Positions 44,855 through 54,375 of a stretch of 64,000 nucleotides of DNA are shown here, one piece after another. The position numbers and the translations under genes are program-made. This DNA is from Anaerolineae bacterium UTCFX1 (GTDB lineage Bacteria > Chloroflexota > Anaerolineae > Anaerolineales > Villigracilaceae), in contig MWTB01000004.1 of the NCBI GenBank assembly GCA_002050275.1, positions 186,001 to 250,000 on the forward strand, given 5' to 3'. The notes below the pieces were generated by a model. The model was not told where the DNA came from. It did not search any database and saw only the letters and a list, made by a program, of their open reading frames with translations. Positions within the stretch are counted from its first letter, which is position 1. Each line of letters starts with the position of its first letter.

Positions 44855-45421
44855 ATGACTGAAACAACACCTTCACGACGCGCCGTTCCGCTATGGGCGC
44901 AAATTACAATTTGGATCTTTCTAGTTGGCTTGCTGATCATTATCGCCATGGGGCTAAACCGCGCGCAACAAGGCACAGTTCAGCCGGGGCAACAGATCGC
45001 CGATTTTAAATTGACGTTCTACGATGGCTATAGAATAGACGAGAACGCCGAGATCAACTTAAGCGACCTGCGCGGCAAGGTGGTCATGATCAATTTCTGG
45101 GCGTCATGGTGCAAGCCGTGCGAGCAGGAAGCGGCAGACCTGCAACGGGCGTGGGAAAAATATGAGCCGAGCGGCAAGGTCGTTTTCCTCGGTGTAGACT
45201 ATGTGGACACGGAGACCAGCGCGCTCGTCTATTTAAAGAAATTCGGCATCACATTCCCTAACGGACCCGACTTAGCGACCAAGATCTCGCAGTACTTTCG
45301 CATTCGCGGCGTTCCTGAAACCTACTTCATAGATCAGCAAGGCGTTCTGCGTTACGTTCAGATCGGACCATTTGTAAACCTGGAACAGATCGAAGCGCAG
45401 ATTGATCCGCTGCTGAAATAG
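44855..45421 (+). CDS. ccmG: Thioredoxin-like protein CcmG/ResA
   Basis: The 188-residue protein has a membrane anchor at residues 12-35 and a thioredoxin fold with the active site WCKPC and the cis-Pro region VPETYFID. It would supply reductant to CcmH or directly to apocytochromes. GGAG lies 5 nt upstream of the ATG. It fits the operon position between ccmH and the zinc-ribbon gene. Confidence 0.92.
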   Translation: MTETTPSRRAVPLWAQITIWIFLVGLLIIIAMGLNRAQQGTVQPGQQIADFKLTFYDGYRIDENAEINLSDLRGKVVMINFWASWCKPCEQEAADLQRAWEKYEPSGKVVFLGVDYVDTETSALVYLKKFGITFPNGPDLATKISQYFRIRGVPETYFIDQQGVLRYVQIGPFVNLEQIEAQIDPLLK

Positions 45422-45428
45422 AGAGTCA

Positions 45429-45902
45429 ATGGACATTATTGCAATTTTCCTTACTGTAGCGGTCCTCGCTCTTGTTGTTATTTATCTTTCTGCGCCGTTC
45501 AGGCGCGGTAAGGGATGGCGCATCGGCGTGGAAGAACACGAACTTTCAGCGTTGCTCGCCGAACACGAACGCACGCTCGATTCGCTGCAAGAACTCGATT
45601 TCGACTTCCGACTAGGCAAGATTCCCGAAGGCGAGTATCCAGCCCAGCGTGCGAGCCTCTTACAAAAAGGCGCGGACTTATTGCGTCAAATTGACGCTTT
45701 ACGCGCTTCATATCCGCATGAAGCGGCAAAGGTCGGCGAAAATAGGCTGGACGACGCTCAGATCGAAACGCTGATCTCCAAGCGACGCGCAGAGTTAAAG
45801 AATCAACCCGCTGGCTTCTGCCCACACTGCGGCAAACCGGCGCAAGCAAATGACAAATTCTGTTCGTCGTGTGGAAAAGTATTAAACCTCCCCGACGATT
45901 GA
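45429..45902 (+). CDS. Membrane-anchored zinc-ribbon protein
   Basis: The 157-residue protein has one N-terminal membrane segment, a helical region of about 85 residues (EHERTLDSLQELDFDFRLG), and a C-terminal zinc ribbon with two CxxC pairs (CPHC and CSSC). Its head and helical part resemble the N-terminal part of CcmI-like proteins, and it occupies the place of CcmI in the operon, 8 nt from ccmG. A role in presenting apocytochromes is inference. Confidence 0.75.
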   Translation: MDIIAIFLTVAVLALVVIYLSAPFRRGKGWRIGVEEHELSALLAEHERTLDSLQELDFDFRLGKIPEGEYPAQRASLLQKGADLLRQIDALRASYPHEAAKVGENRLDDAQIETLISKRRAELKNQPAGFCPHCGKPAQANDKFCSSCGKVLNLPDD

Positions 45903-45953
45903 CAAGCGCGATGGATACGAATTTATATATAAAACGGATAAGGTAGAACCCGA

Positions 45954-47780
45954 ATGAAGTTTCGCATTGTTTTTATTTTAACGCTCGCGCTTCTGCTTTC
46001 AGCCTGTAATATGACGTTAGCCGAGGATATTACGCCGCCGCCCGGTTACATCCCGCCGACACCGGTCCCAACGCTGGCAGGCTATTCGCCGAAAGCGCCG
46101 AGCACGGCAAACGGCGAGCTCATTTACGCTGAGAAATGCGCCGCCTGTCACGGCGCCACAGGCATGGGCGACGGCGATCAAGGCATTCAACTCAGCGTCC
46201 CGGTCAGCGCGTTCGGGTTGCCCGAGATCGCTCGCGGAGCATCTCTCGCGCAATATTACGCAATCGTCACGCGCGGAAACATCGAGCGCTTCATGCCGCC
46301 GTTTGCCAGCCTCAGCGACCAAGAGCGTTGGGACGCGGCTGCTTACGCGTTGACGCTTCACTCCACACCGGCGCAGATACAACGCGGCAAAGAACTCTTC
46401 GAGTCGCATTGCGTAAACTGCTCAACCGATTACTTCGTCGATCAACAGGTCATGGCGCGGTTGAGCGAAACGGACGTAGCGCGCATCGTCAAACAAGGCA
46501 ATGAAAAAATCCCCGCATTCGGCGCAGACTTCTCCGACGACGACCTCTGGGCGACTGCCGCCTACCTGCGAACGCTCTCGTTCGACCTTTCACCTCTGCC
46601 CGCGCCCGTCGTTGCGGCAGAGACGCCAGCCTCCCCTGCAGTAACGCCATCGGAAGCCGGTGCAACCGTCCCTGCGTCGGAAGCGCAAGCAGGCGCTGGA
46701 TCGGTTCACGGCTCCATTACAAATAAAACCGGGACGGACCTGCCGTCAGATTTGGTCGTTACATTAAGCGGTTACGATCACGATAGCAAAGATCCAAACG
46801 CTGGTCCCGTCGAAGTCTTCTCAACAAACGCAACGGTAAATTCAGACGGCGCGTATTCTTTCCAAAATATCGACATGCCCGCCGATCGCATCTTTATAGC
46901 GCGCGTAAAAACCGAGGGGATTTCATTTCAGTCTGATTTCGCTATCGCGCAAGAAGACGCGCAATCGCTTGAGATTCCCGCACTGACGTTATACGGCGTT
47001 TCAAAAGACGCTTCAAAATTAACCGTGGACGGCGTACAGATCGTCTTTGAATACGGCGAAAATTCCATCTCAACCTACAGCCTTTATACATTCCACAATT
47101 CGACAACTGAAGTGATCGTCGTGCCGCAAGACGACTCCGGACAGATTCCATTCATCAAATTTCCCGAAGACTCATTCGGTTTCGGGTTCGAGCCAATGCA
47201 AGGCAGCGAACCGTTCATCTCGACCGACGGCGGCTTCGCGATTGCCCCAAGCGACAAGCCCTACGGGCTGGTTGCTATTTCAGCGCTCGGCGCGGGCGCC
47301 AAAGTGGATTTTTCACAGTCGTTCATATTGCCTGTCGCCACAGTTAATATTTTCGCCCCCGCTGGAGTAAAGATCACGGGGTCGAACATTGCAGATCTCG
47401 GAGAGCGCACGGTTCAAAACTCCGATTACCAAATCTATCAAACCGACGCTGTCGCCGCCGGCGGCTCGCTCCAATTTACGTTATCCGGCAAGCCTCGCAA
47501 CGCAGCCACAACAGCCAGCGACTCTACTAATACGAAATGGATCATCTCCGCCGTTGCGCTAGGGCTGGCATTCATCGGCGTTGGGTTATGGATGAACCGG
47601 CGAGAAAAACGCGCGACAAATACGAAAGAACACGACGACAACCTTACATCAACCAACGATGTCATTGACGCGATCATCGCACTCGACGACTCATATAGTA
47701 AAAAGAAACTCTCGGAGCAGGCATATCATAAGCGGCGCAACGCGCTGAAAGACAAATTGAAGGCAGGAACTCGCGAATAA
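45954..47780 (+). CDS. Membrane-anchored c-type cytochrome with one degenerate heme site
   Basis: The 608-residue protein has a lipoprotein-like signal (LLLSACNMT), a first cytochrome c domain with CAACH (62-66), and a second domain in which the expected CxxCH reads CVNCS (153-157). A carboxypeptidase-like beta domain follows (SVHGSITNKTGTDLPSDLVV), then a beta-rich region, and near the C-terminus a membrane span and a Lys-rich cytoplasmic tail. It lies inside the ccm operon before ccmA and is an obvious client of the pathway. Confidence 0.85.
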   Translation: MKFRIVFILTLALLLSACNMTLAEDITPPPGYIPPTPVPTLAGYSPKAPSTANGELIYAEKCAACHGATGMGDGDQGIQLSVPVSAFGLPEIARGASLAQYYAIVTRGNIERFMPPFASLSDQERWDAAAYALTLHSTPAQIQRGKELFESHCVNCSTDYFVDQQVMARLSETDVARIVKQGNEKIPAFGADFSDDDLWATAAYLRTLSFDLSPLPAPVVAAETPASPAVTPSEAGATVPASEAQAGAGSVHGSITNKTGTDLPSDLVVTLSGYDHDSKDPNAGPVEVFSTNATVNSDGAYSFQNIDMPADRIFIARVKTEGISFQSDFAIAQEDAQSLEIPALTLYGVSKDASKLTVDGVQIVFEYGENSISTYSLYTFHNSTTEVIVVPQDDSGQIPFIKFPEDSFGFGFEPMQGSEPFISTDGGFAIAPSDKPYGLVAISALGAGAKVDFSQSFILPVATVNIFAPAGVKITGSNIADLGERTVQNSDYQIYQTDAVAAGGSLQFTLSGKPRNAATTASDSTNTKWIISAVALGLAFIGVGLWMNRREKRATNTKEHDDNLTSTNDVIDAIIALDDSYSKKKLSEQAYHKRRNALKDKLKAGTRE

Positions 47781-47812
47781 CGCATTGCGATGCGCTTATT
47801 TCCCCATTCGTC

Positions 47813-48511
47813 ATGATCGCCGTTAAAAAACTCGTCAAACGCTTTGGTCTAAAAACCGTCTTACGCGGCGTGGATTTTTCCGTTCAGCCGGGCGAGTTTG
47901 TGGCGTTGCTCGGTCCGAACGGCGCAGGAAAAACGACATTTTTGCGAATTCTTGCCGCTTTATCGCGTCCAACGCTGGGCGAAGTCAGCATCGCCGGTTA
48001 TAAACTGCCAGACGAAGCGGCGCAAGTCCGCGCACGATTGGGAGTCGTCTCGCATCTGTCGCTGCTATACAACGACTTGACCGCCGAAGAAAATCTGCGC
48101 TTCTATGCGCGAATGTATGGCGTTGAGAATTCTTCGGCGCGTATTGCCGCAGTTCTCGCAATGATCGGGCTTGAAACCCGCCGCCGCGATCTCGTTCGCA
48201 CCTACTCGCGTGGAATGCAACAACGCCTCGCCATTGGTCGCGCCGTACTTCACGATCCACAAATCATGCTTCTCGACGAACCTTACACCGGCCTCGATCA
48301 AGACGCCTCTTCCATGCTTGATGCCGCGCTGAAAGCCGTCGCTGCCGATGGGCGAACCATAGTCATGACTTCTCACGATCTCGCTCGCGCAGAAGAACTT
48401 GCCGCGCGCTTCGACATTCTCTCGCGCGGCATAATCGTCGCTTCAGCGACTCGTAAGCAAATAAAGAAAAACAACTTGCTTTCATTTTATAAACAGGCGC
48501 TGGCAGATTAA
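47813..48511 (+). CDS. ccmA: Heme exporter ATP-binding protein CcmA
   Basis: The 232-residue ABC ATPase has Walker A GPNGAGKT, signature YSRGMQQR, Walker B IMLLDEP and the H-loop MTSHD. With CcmB and CcmC it releases heme-loaded CcmE. ccmB begins 2 nt after its stop. Confidence 0.92.
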   Translation: MIAVKKLVKRFGLKTVLRGVDFSVQPGEFVALLGPNGAGKTTFLRILAALSRPTLGEVSIAGYKLPDEAAQVRARLGVVSHLSLLYNDLTAEENLRFYARMYGVENSSARIAAVLAMIGLETRRRDLVRTYSRGMQQRLAIGRAVLHDPQIMLLDEPYTGLDQDASSMLDAALKAVAADGRTIVMTSHDLARAEELAARFDILSRGIIVASATRKQIKKNNLLSFYKQALAD

Positions 48512-48512
48512 C

Positions 48513-49238
48513 GTGGCGACAAAAGCATCTCACCCCAATTCTCTTTCTAAAAAAGAAGCGGCTGTCGGCGGTTACTTTAAAGCGATCAGCGCGATCGTCT
48601 GGAAAGATTTACGCGCCGAATTTCGCTCATGGGAATTGATCTCCGCCATGTTGGTTTTCTCTCTGCTGGCGCTCTTGATCTTCAACTTCGCTCTCGAACT
48701 GGACGTGAAGACGCGTCAATCGGTGACGGCTGGCGTTCTCTGGGCTACCTTCGCTTTTGCCGGTACGCTTGGGCTTAACCGCTCGATGTCCATCGAAAAA
48801 GATCGCGGTTGTTTAGACGGTCTCCTACTTGCGCCAGTGGACCGTTCCGCGATCTACTTCGGAAAATTCTTCAGCAACCTCGCCTTTATGCTTATTGTTG
48901 AGGCGATCGTTCTGCCAGTTTACAGCGTTCTCTATAATACGAATCTATTTCAACCCGGCTTGATAGCGATTATTTTGCTCGGCTCCGTCGGGTATACTTC
49001 GGTTGGAACTTTGCTCGCCGCCATGTCTGTGCAGACGCGCACCCGCGACGTATTGCTCCCCATTTTGCTCTTCCCAGTCGCGTTCGCCGTTTTGCTGTCC
49101 GCTGTAAAAGCCAGCGGAGGGTTTTTAAACGGCGCAGACTTCGCCGAGATTTCCTTCCCGATCAATCTATTAATCGTATACGATATTATTTTTATTGCGA
49201 TCTCATTCATGTTGTTCGACGCCGTCGTAGAGGAATGA
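48513..49238 (+). CDS. ccmB: Heme exporter protein CcmB
   Basis: The 241-residue protein has about six membrane segments and the CcmB motif WATFAFAGTLGLNRSMSIEKD. It is the membrane part of the CcmABCD complex. The start is a GTG that follows the ccmA stop by 1 nt, suggesting coupling. Confidence 0.92.
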   Translation: MATKASHPNSLSKKEAAVGGYFKAISAIVWKDLRAEFRSWELISAMLVFSLLALLIFNFALELDVKTRQSVTAGVLWATFAFAGTLGLNRSMSIEKDRGCLDGLLLAPVDRSAIYFGKFFSNLAFMLIVEAIVLPVYSVLYNTNLFQPGLIAIILLGSVGYTSVGTLLAAMSVQTRTRDVLLPILLFPVAFAVLLSAVKASGGFLNGADFAEISFPINLLIVYDIIFIAISFMLFDAVVEE

Positions 49239-49295
49239 AAAGTAGAGAATAAAAATCAGGGAACCGCGCCCCAATCTTCAACAAAAGGAATTTAT

Positions 49296-49994
49296 ATGAA
49301 CAAAAAACCTCTTGCATTAAAAATCCTCGACCTTGTTTCAATCGTCTTATTAATCGCCGCAACCTATCTTTCCATCTTTGTCGCGCCGATGGAACGCGTC
49401 ATGGGCAATGTACAGCGCGTATTTTATTTCCACGTCGGCACCGCCTGGGTCGCGTTAATCGGCTTCATCTTTACCGCCGCATTGAGCGTGATCTACCTCG
49501 CCACAAAAAATCTCAAATGGGATCGTATTCAAGTCGCCGCCGTTGAAGTGAGCGTGGTGTTCTTCCTTATCACGATCATTCTCGGCTCCATTTGGGCGCG
49601 CCCTGCATGGAATACCTGGTGGACGTGGGATCCGCGCCTCACAACCGCGGCAGTCGTCGAACTAGTCTATATTGCCTATTTCATGCTCCGGCAGGGATTA
49701 GACGATCCGAATAAACGCGCCAACTTCAGCGCTGTTTACGCGCTCATTGGCGGCTTGAGCGCGCCGATCACCTTCTTTTCTATTCGATTGTTCCGCACAA
49801 TTCATCCAGTAGTCATCGCCGGCACAAACGCAGAAGCGGAAGGCAGCTTCAGCATGAGCGGCGGCATGTTGCAAGCGTTCTTCTTCGCGCTGTTCGCCTT
49901 CACAGTCATCTTCATTGATCTGTTCTGGAATCGCATCCGTCTTGGCGAAGCGCAAGCAAAAGTCGAAGAAATGAAAATTAACGCAGCGTATTAA
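49296..49994 (+). CDS. ccmC: Heme-handling protein CcmC
   Basis: The 232-residue protein has six membrane segments and the tryptophan-rich WWD-type motif WNTWWTWDPRLTT on the outer loop, which binds heme for transfer to CcmE. AAGGA stands before the ATG. Confidence 0.93.
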   Translation: MNKKPLALKILDLVSIVLLIAATYLSIFVAPMERVMGNVQRVFYFHVGTAWVALIGFIFTAALSVIYLATKNLKWDRIQVAAVEVSVVFFLITIILGSIWARPAWNTWWTWDPRLTTAAVVELVYIAYFMLRQGLDDPNKRANFSAVYALIGGLSAPITFFSIRLFRTIHPVVIAGTNAEAEGSFSMSGGMLQAFFFALFAFTVIFIDLFWNRIRLGEAQAKVEEMKINAAY

Positions 49995-50023
49995 CTCGTC
50001 AACTAACGCATAAGGAAATCAAC

Positions 50024-50242
50024 ATGTTCTTTCAAGAAGTCACGCCCGATACCTCCAGCTATATGATCGCCGGGTTCGCCATCACCTTCCTCGTCCTCGC
50101 GGCGTATGTCGCCAGCCTCTATCTCCGCGACCGCAACCTCAAGCAAGACATAGACACGCTCACAGAGTTGCAAAAAGCTGCCGAGGCGGAAAACCTGAAA
50201 ATGGATAAAAAACGCGCGCCAAAAAAGAACGCGGAAAAATAA
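50024..50242 (+). CDS. ccmD: Small membrane protein CcmD-like
   Basis: The 72-residue protein has one central hydrophobic segment (AGFAITFLVLAAYVASLYLR) and a basic, Lys-rich tail, as CcmD does. CcmD stabilises the CcmABC complex. The call rests on size, topology and its position directly after ccmC. Confidence 0.8.
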   Translation: MFFQEVTPDTSSYMIAGFAITFLVLAAYVASLYLRDRNLKQDIDTLTELQKAAEAENLKMDKKRAPKKNAEK

Positions 50243-50253
50243 GCGCTATCCGA

Positions 50254-50283
50254 GAGAGTCCGCTATAATCAACGCGGACTCTC
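50254..50283 (+). promoter_or_regulatory. Inverted repeat enclosing a TATAAT box
   Basis: GAGAGTCCGC (50254-50263) and GCGGACTCTC (50274-50283) are perfect complements, and the loop holds TATAAT (50264-50269), 19 nt before the start at 50289. It may end the ccm transcript and start the next at once. Confidence 0.5.
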
Positions 50284-50288
50284 TTCCG

Positions 50289-51923
50289 ATGAACATCCGC
50301 AAGATTTTTCGCAGATGGAGCGCGTTGTCAGGGGCTTTTAGTTTGCTCGTCTGTATGACAAACACCGGTTTTGCTTCCATCGGGCGGGAAGTCAATGCAT
50401 CCGCGAACAATCCGCCTGGTCCTGATAGATTCTCCGTAACCACAATCGAATATACCGAATACACTTGGTGGATGGCGCGCTGGGGGACGAATGAATTAAT
50501 TTGCGAACTCAAAATTGACCACGAGGGTTTACCGGTCTCCGCCGATGTATTTTCAAATTGCGAGAAGAAAGATTATCAAAACTGGCTACAACAAAAGCCT
50601 TGCCATGAGCGCGATGCTGCTTTATGCAAAGGCAGCTATCTAATGCTGATTGACAGCCAGCCAGCGCAAAAAGAAATCGCGACAAAACTTCCGCCGCCTC
50701 TCGTGCAGATCACGCTGGAAAACTGCGACTCTGTCTACACTTCTTCCACCAGCATCTGCGAACTCAATCCTATTTTAGTATTATCAGGAATCGAGCCGCT
50801 TCCTGATTATGAAATTACGCGCATTGAAGGACGTTACGAGGATCAATCGTTTGAATGCAGCGCCCATTGCCGTCTGCAACTCCCAACCAGCGCCGAGGAA
50901 GGCTCAACGTTGCAATTCTGGGCGTATTCCAGTTATGGCGACAGCAGTTCCATTTTCAATGCGTTGATCCGTGTCGCGCCGACCGATATTGGAAATCCCG
51001 ATCGTTCCTTTTGGTATGTGGACGTATTGTCCAGCCAATGGGCAGGAGTCCCTGTCGCAAGCTGCGTGCAGGCGTGGGAAGCATTGCCGCCCATTGGCGG
51101 TCCGCCCAATTGGTTAAGCACGCCTACGCAAAGCGAATCACTTGGCACAGACGTGCCGTATAATTACCTCGCCGCCAATCTAATTCGCAGCGGAGTCGTA
51201 GACGCCAGTTCATGCCCACACAACGGCTTGCTTCAAGAAAGCGTCGTCGCTTCCGCATGCGGGCTGCGTAAAGCGCGCGAAGCGGTGGCGCAGTGGCAGA
51301 ATCAATTCGACTCCATTATTTTGAGCGCAGCGCAAGATACCGGCGTGCCAGCCAGTCTGCTGAAGAATCTCTTCGCACAAGAGAGTCAGTTTTGGCCCGG
51401 CGTCGGCTCAAAGAAAGACGTGGGGCTGGGCCAACTGACCGAGCATGGAGCGGACACCACGCTGCTTTGGAATCCGCCATTCTTCAATCAATTCTGCCCG
51501 CGCATCATGGACTCTGAAGCGTGCGCCAACGGTTATCTAGGACTCGACGAAAGCGGTCAAGAATATGCGCGAGTTGCATTAATCCATGAGGTGAATGCGA
51601 TTTGCGACGATTGTCCATTGGGCATTGATCTTGATCGCGCAAATTTCAGCATCAGCGTCTTTGCGCATACGTTATTAGCAAATTGCGAACAAGCCGGGCG
51701 ACTCGTAAAGAACGTTACCGGGCGAACCGCCGGGAATGCGGCTGCCTATGAAGATCTATGGAAATTCTCGCTGGTCAATTATCACGCAGGTCCGGGTTGT
51801 CTCGGCGACGCGTTAGACGCTGCGTTCTCCGAGAAGATGGAATTAACGTGGGAAAATGTCTCGTCAAAATTTTCGACCGGGTGCGAGAGCGCTTCAAAAT
51901 ACGTTAACAACATCAGCAAATAA
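50289..51923 (+). CDS. Secreted protein with lytic transglycosylase (SLT) domain
   Basis: The 544-residue protein has an N-terminal signal peptide (about 29 residues) and, in its C-terminal third, a transglycosylase-like region: AQDTGVPASLLKNLFAQES with the catalytic Glu, then VGLGQLTEHG. Between the two are about 300 residues of beta-rich, Cys-rich sequence without a recognised domain. It would cut peptidoglycan outside the membrane. The several cysteine pairs suggest disulfides. Not obviously linked to the ccm genes. Confidence 0.8.
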   Translation: MNIRKIFRRWSALSGAFSLLVCMTNTGFASIGREVNASANNPPGPDRFSVTTIEYTEYTWWMARWGTNELICELKIDHEGLPVSADVFSNCEKKDYQNWLQQKPCHERDAALCKGSYLMLIDSQPAQKEIATKLPPPLVQITLENCDSVYTSSTSICELNPILVLSGIEPLPDYEITRIEGRYEDQSFECSAHCRLQLPTSAEEGSTLQFWAYSSYGDSSSIFNALIRVAPTDIGNPDRSFWYVDVLSSQWAGVPVASCVQAWEALPPIGGPPNWLSTPTQSESLGTDVPYNYLAANLIRSGVVDASSCPHNGLLQESVVASACGLRKAREAVAQWQNQFDSIILSAAQDTGVPASLLKNLFAQESQFWPGVGSKKDVGLGQLTEHGADTTLLWNPPFFNQFCPRIMDSEACANGYLGLDESGQEYARVALIHEVNAICDDCPLGIDLDRANFSISVFAHTLLANCEQAGRLVKNVTGRTAGNAAAYEDLWKFSLVNYHAGPGCLGDALDAAFSEKMELTWENVSSKFSTGCESASKYVNNISK

Positions 51924-51998
51924 CCGCCTTGTTTTTTGTGCTACACTAAAGCCCCTATATCACCGTCTTCGCCTTTTTTCGGCGCTGTTGGAGTACTC

Positions 51999-53981
51999 AT
52001 GCTTACCTTCATCGAAAAGATCGTCTTTGCCGTTCTCATGCTTATTTCCGCCGCGCTAACTTATCGTGGCGTGCGGCGTATCGCTCAACAAATAGCCAGC
52101 GGTCAGGGAAAAATAGACTGGTCGCTCGCGCCCAAACGAGTCGGCGAACTGATCTCTAAATATATATTCTTTACCCCCGTATTCCGCTTCCGGCTATGGG
52201 TCAGCATCTTACACGCGTTCATCGGCTGGGGGTTCTTTGTTTATGTGATCGTCAACCTAAATGAACTGATCTTCGCTTACGCTAACGTCAATGTCCTCCA
52301 TCAGACGGGTTTGCCCGGCGATCTATTTCGCTTCCTGGCGGAATTTCTATCGTTCGCGCTGATGCTTAGCATGATTGGTTTATCCATCCGCCGCTATATC
52401 CTTAACCCCGCGACGCTCCGCACGCGCGATACCACCCTGCTCGATCCTCGAGCGCGTCGCGGAATCACGATCGACTCAGCGATCGTAACCGCTACATTTT
52501 TCACACACACTCTGGCGCGAGTATTAGCCGAGTCGTTCTACCTCGCCCGCCACGGCGTATCCGACGCATGGCAACCGCTCACGTCAGCGATAGCGCGGTT
52601 ATGGGCAAATATACCTCAGACGCAACTGCTCTTTGACGAACGTTTAATGTTTTGGATTTCGCTCGGATTAGTGTTCGCGTTCCTGCCTTATTTCCCTTAT
52701 TCAAAACATATGCACTTATTTGTCGCTCCGTTAAATTTCGCCTTAAAGCCCGGGCGGAAATCCATGGGGCAATTAAGCTACATTGATCTCGACGATCAAT
52801 CCATCGAACAGTTCGGCGCGGCGAAGATAAGCGACCTTGGCTGGGAACAGATCATGGACGCTTACGCCTGCATTCAATGTTTTCGTTGTCAGGAGGTCTG
52901 TCCGGCGTACAATACAGGAAAGATCCTCTCGCCCGCCGCACTAGAAATTAACAAACGCTATCACTTGAAAACCGGCGATACCGACGCGCCGATGCTCGAC
53001 CTCATTTCAGAAGAGGCGGTTTGGGCTTGCACCAGTTGCGGTGCGTGCGTGGATATTTGTCCCGTCGGAAACGAACCGATGCGCGACATCCTCGACATCC
53101 GTAGAAATCTGGCAATGATGGAAAGTCAGTTTCCAAAAGAGTTGGAAAACGCATTCAAAGGGATCGAACGCAACGCGAACCCGTGGAACGTTCCGCAAGC
53201 GGATCGTTTGAAGTGGGCGGAAGGACTCGACGTGCCGACGATCGAACAAAATCCCAAGCCTGACGTTTTGTGGTGGGTCGGGTGCGCGCCCGCGACCGAT
53301 CCACGCGCGCAAAAAACGGCGCAAGCCTTCGCAAAAATTCTAAATGCGGCAGGGGTCAACTTTGCGGTGCTTGGAAAACATGAATCTTGCACGGGCGATC
53401 CCGCTCGTCGGGCAGGGCGCGAAGATATCTTCTTCGCGATGGCTTCGCAAAACGTGGAAGTTCTCAACGAAGTCAAACCAAAGCGCATCGTCGCCACGTG
53501 CCCGCATTGCTTGCATGTGCTTAAAAACGAATACCCCGCTTTCGGCGGCGAATACGAAGTCGTTCATCACACGCAGTTAATCAACGAGCTGGTAGGCGCT
53601 GGAAAGATCAGCATGGAAGTGGATGAAGATCAATTCTCGGTGACCTTTCACGATCCATGTTATTTAGGGCGGCACAACAACATCTTCGATGCGCCGCGCG
53701 ATGCATTAACTTCCGCAGGCGCGTTGACCATTGAAATGCCGCGCCATTCCGAACAAGCGTTTTGTTGCGGCGCCGGAGGAGCGCAGATTTGGAAAGAAGA
53801 AGAGGAAGGAACGATGCGCGTAAATACCGAGCGCTTCACAGAAGCGAAAGCCACCGGCGCCCTCACCCTTGCAGTAGGATGTCCCTTCTGCCTCTTGATG
53901 ATGACCGACGCTTCCAAAGCCGACGGCGGAGAAATTCAGGTGAAAGACGTAGCGGAGATCGTCGCCGAGAGATTAAAATAA
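51999..53981 (+). CDS. Membrane iron-sulfur oxidoreductase (HdrD/GlpC-like)
   Basis: The 660-residue protein has about five N-terminal membrane segments of the NarI/HdrE-like b-type region, then two [4Fe-4S] motifs (CIQCFRCQEVCP and CTSCGACVDICP), then two CCG domains (HESCTGDPARR, CPHC; HDPCYLGR, FCCGAGG, CPFC). Similar fusions move electrons between quinone and a soluble or periplasmic partner. GGAG precedes the ATG at 51999. It is followed after 4 nt by a small cytochrome gene, so the two are one unit. Confidence 0.88.
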   Translation: MLTFIEKIVFAVLMLISAALTYRGVRRIAQQIASGQGKIDWSLAPKRVGELISKYIFFTPVFRFRLWVSILHAFIGWGFFVYVIVNLNELIFAYANVNVLHQTGLPGDLFRFLAEFLSFALMLSMIGLSIRRYILNPATLRTRDTTLLDPRARRGITIDSAIVTATFFTHTLARVLAESFYLARHGVSDAWQPLTSAIARLWANIPQTQLLFDERLMFWISLGLVFAFLPYFPYSKHMHLFVAPLNFALKPGRKSMGQLSYIDLDDQSIEQFGAAKISDLGWEQIMDAYACIQCFRCQEVCPAYNTGKILSPAALEINKRYHLKTGDTDAPMLDLISEEAVWACTSCGACVDICPVGNEPMRDILDIRRNLAMMESQFPKELENAFKGIERNANPWNVPQADRLKWAEGLDVPTIEQNPKPDVLWWVGCAPATDPRAQKTAQAFAKILNAAGVNFAVLGKHESCTGDPARRAGREDIFFAMASQNVEVLNEVKPKRIVATCPHCLHVLKNEYPAFGGEYEVVHHTQLINELVGAGKISMEVDEDQFSVTFHDPCYLGRHNNIFDAPRDALTSAGALTIEMPRHSEQAFCCGAGGAQIWKEEEEGTMRVNTERFTEAKATGALTLAVGCPFCLLMMTDASKADGGEIQVKDVAEIVAERLK

Positions 53982-53985
53982 CGAT

Positions 53986-54360
53986 ATGAAATTTAAACTC
54001 TTACTCTGGTCCGTCGCCGCCGTATGGTTGGCAGCCTGCTCGTCAAACGCCGCGCAACCAACGCCTACGCTCACGTCGCTGGAACAGATTGGCCTATCCG
54101 TTTACAACTTACGTTGCGCCCAGTGTCACGCGCTCGCGCCTGACACCGTGGTTATCGGTCCCTCATTAGCGGGCATTGCCGTTCGCGCCACGACGCGCAT
54201 TCCCGGTTACGACGCACAAGCATACATTGAAGAATCAATCCTTTCGCCCAAATCTTATATCGTGGAAGGATTTCCGGACACTATGCCGACCAATTTTGCC
54301 AAAGACTTAACGAGCGAAGAATTCAAAGGTCTCGTTGCGTTTCTATTGACTCTCAAATAA
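53986..54360 (+). CDS. Small c-type cytochrome lipoprotein
   Basis: The 124-residue protein has a lipobox (WLAAC), one heme motif CAQCH and a distal Met ligand candidate in DTMPTNF. It is a single-heme cytochrome anchored outside the membrane, probably an electron acceptor or donor for the iron-sulfur protein encoded just upstream. The gene for the MauG-like fusion follows after 15 nt. Confidence 0.9.
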   Translation: MKFKLLLWSVAAVWLAACSSNAAQPTPTLTSLEQIGLSVYNLRCAQCHALAPDTVVIGPSLAGIAVRATTRIPGYDAQAYIEESILSPKSYIVEGFPDTMPTNFAKDLTSEEFKGLVAFLLTLK

Positions 54361-54375
54361 CTCACTGGAGAAATC

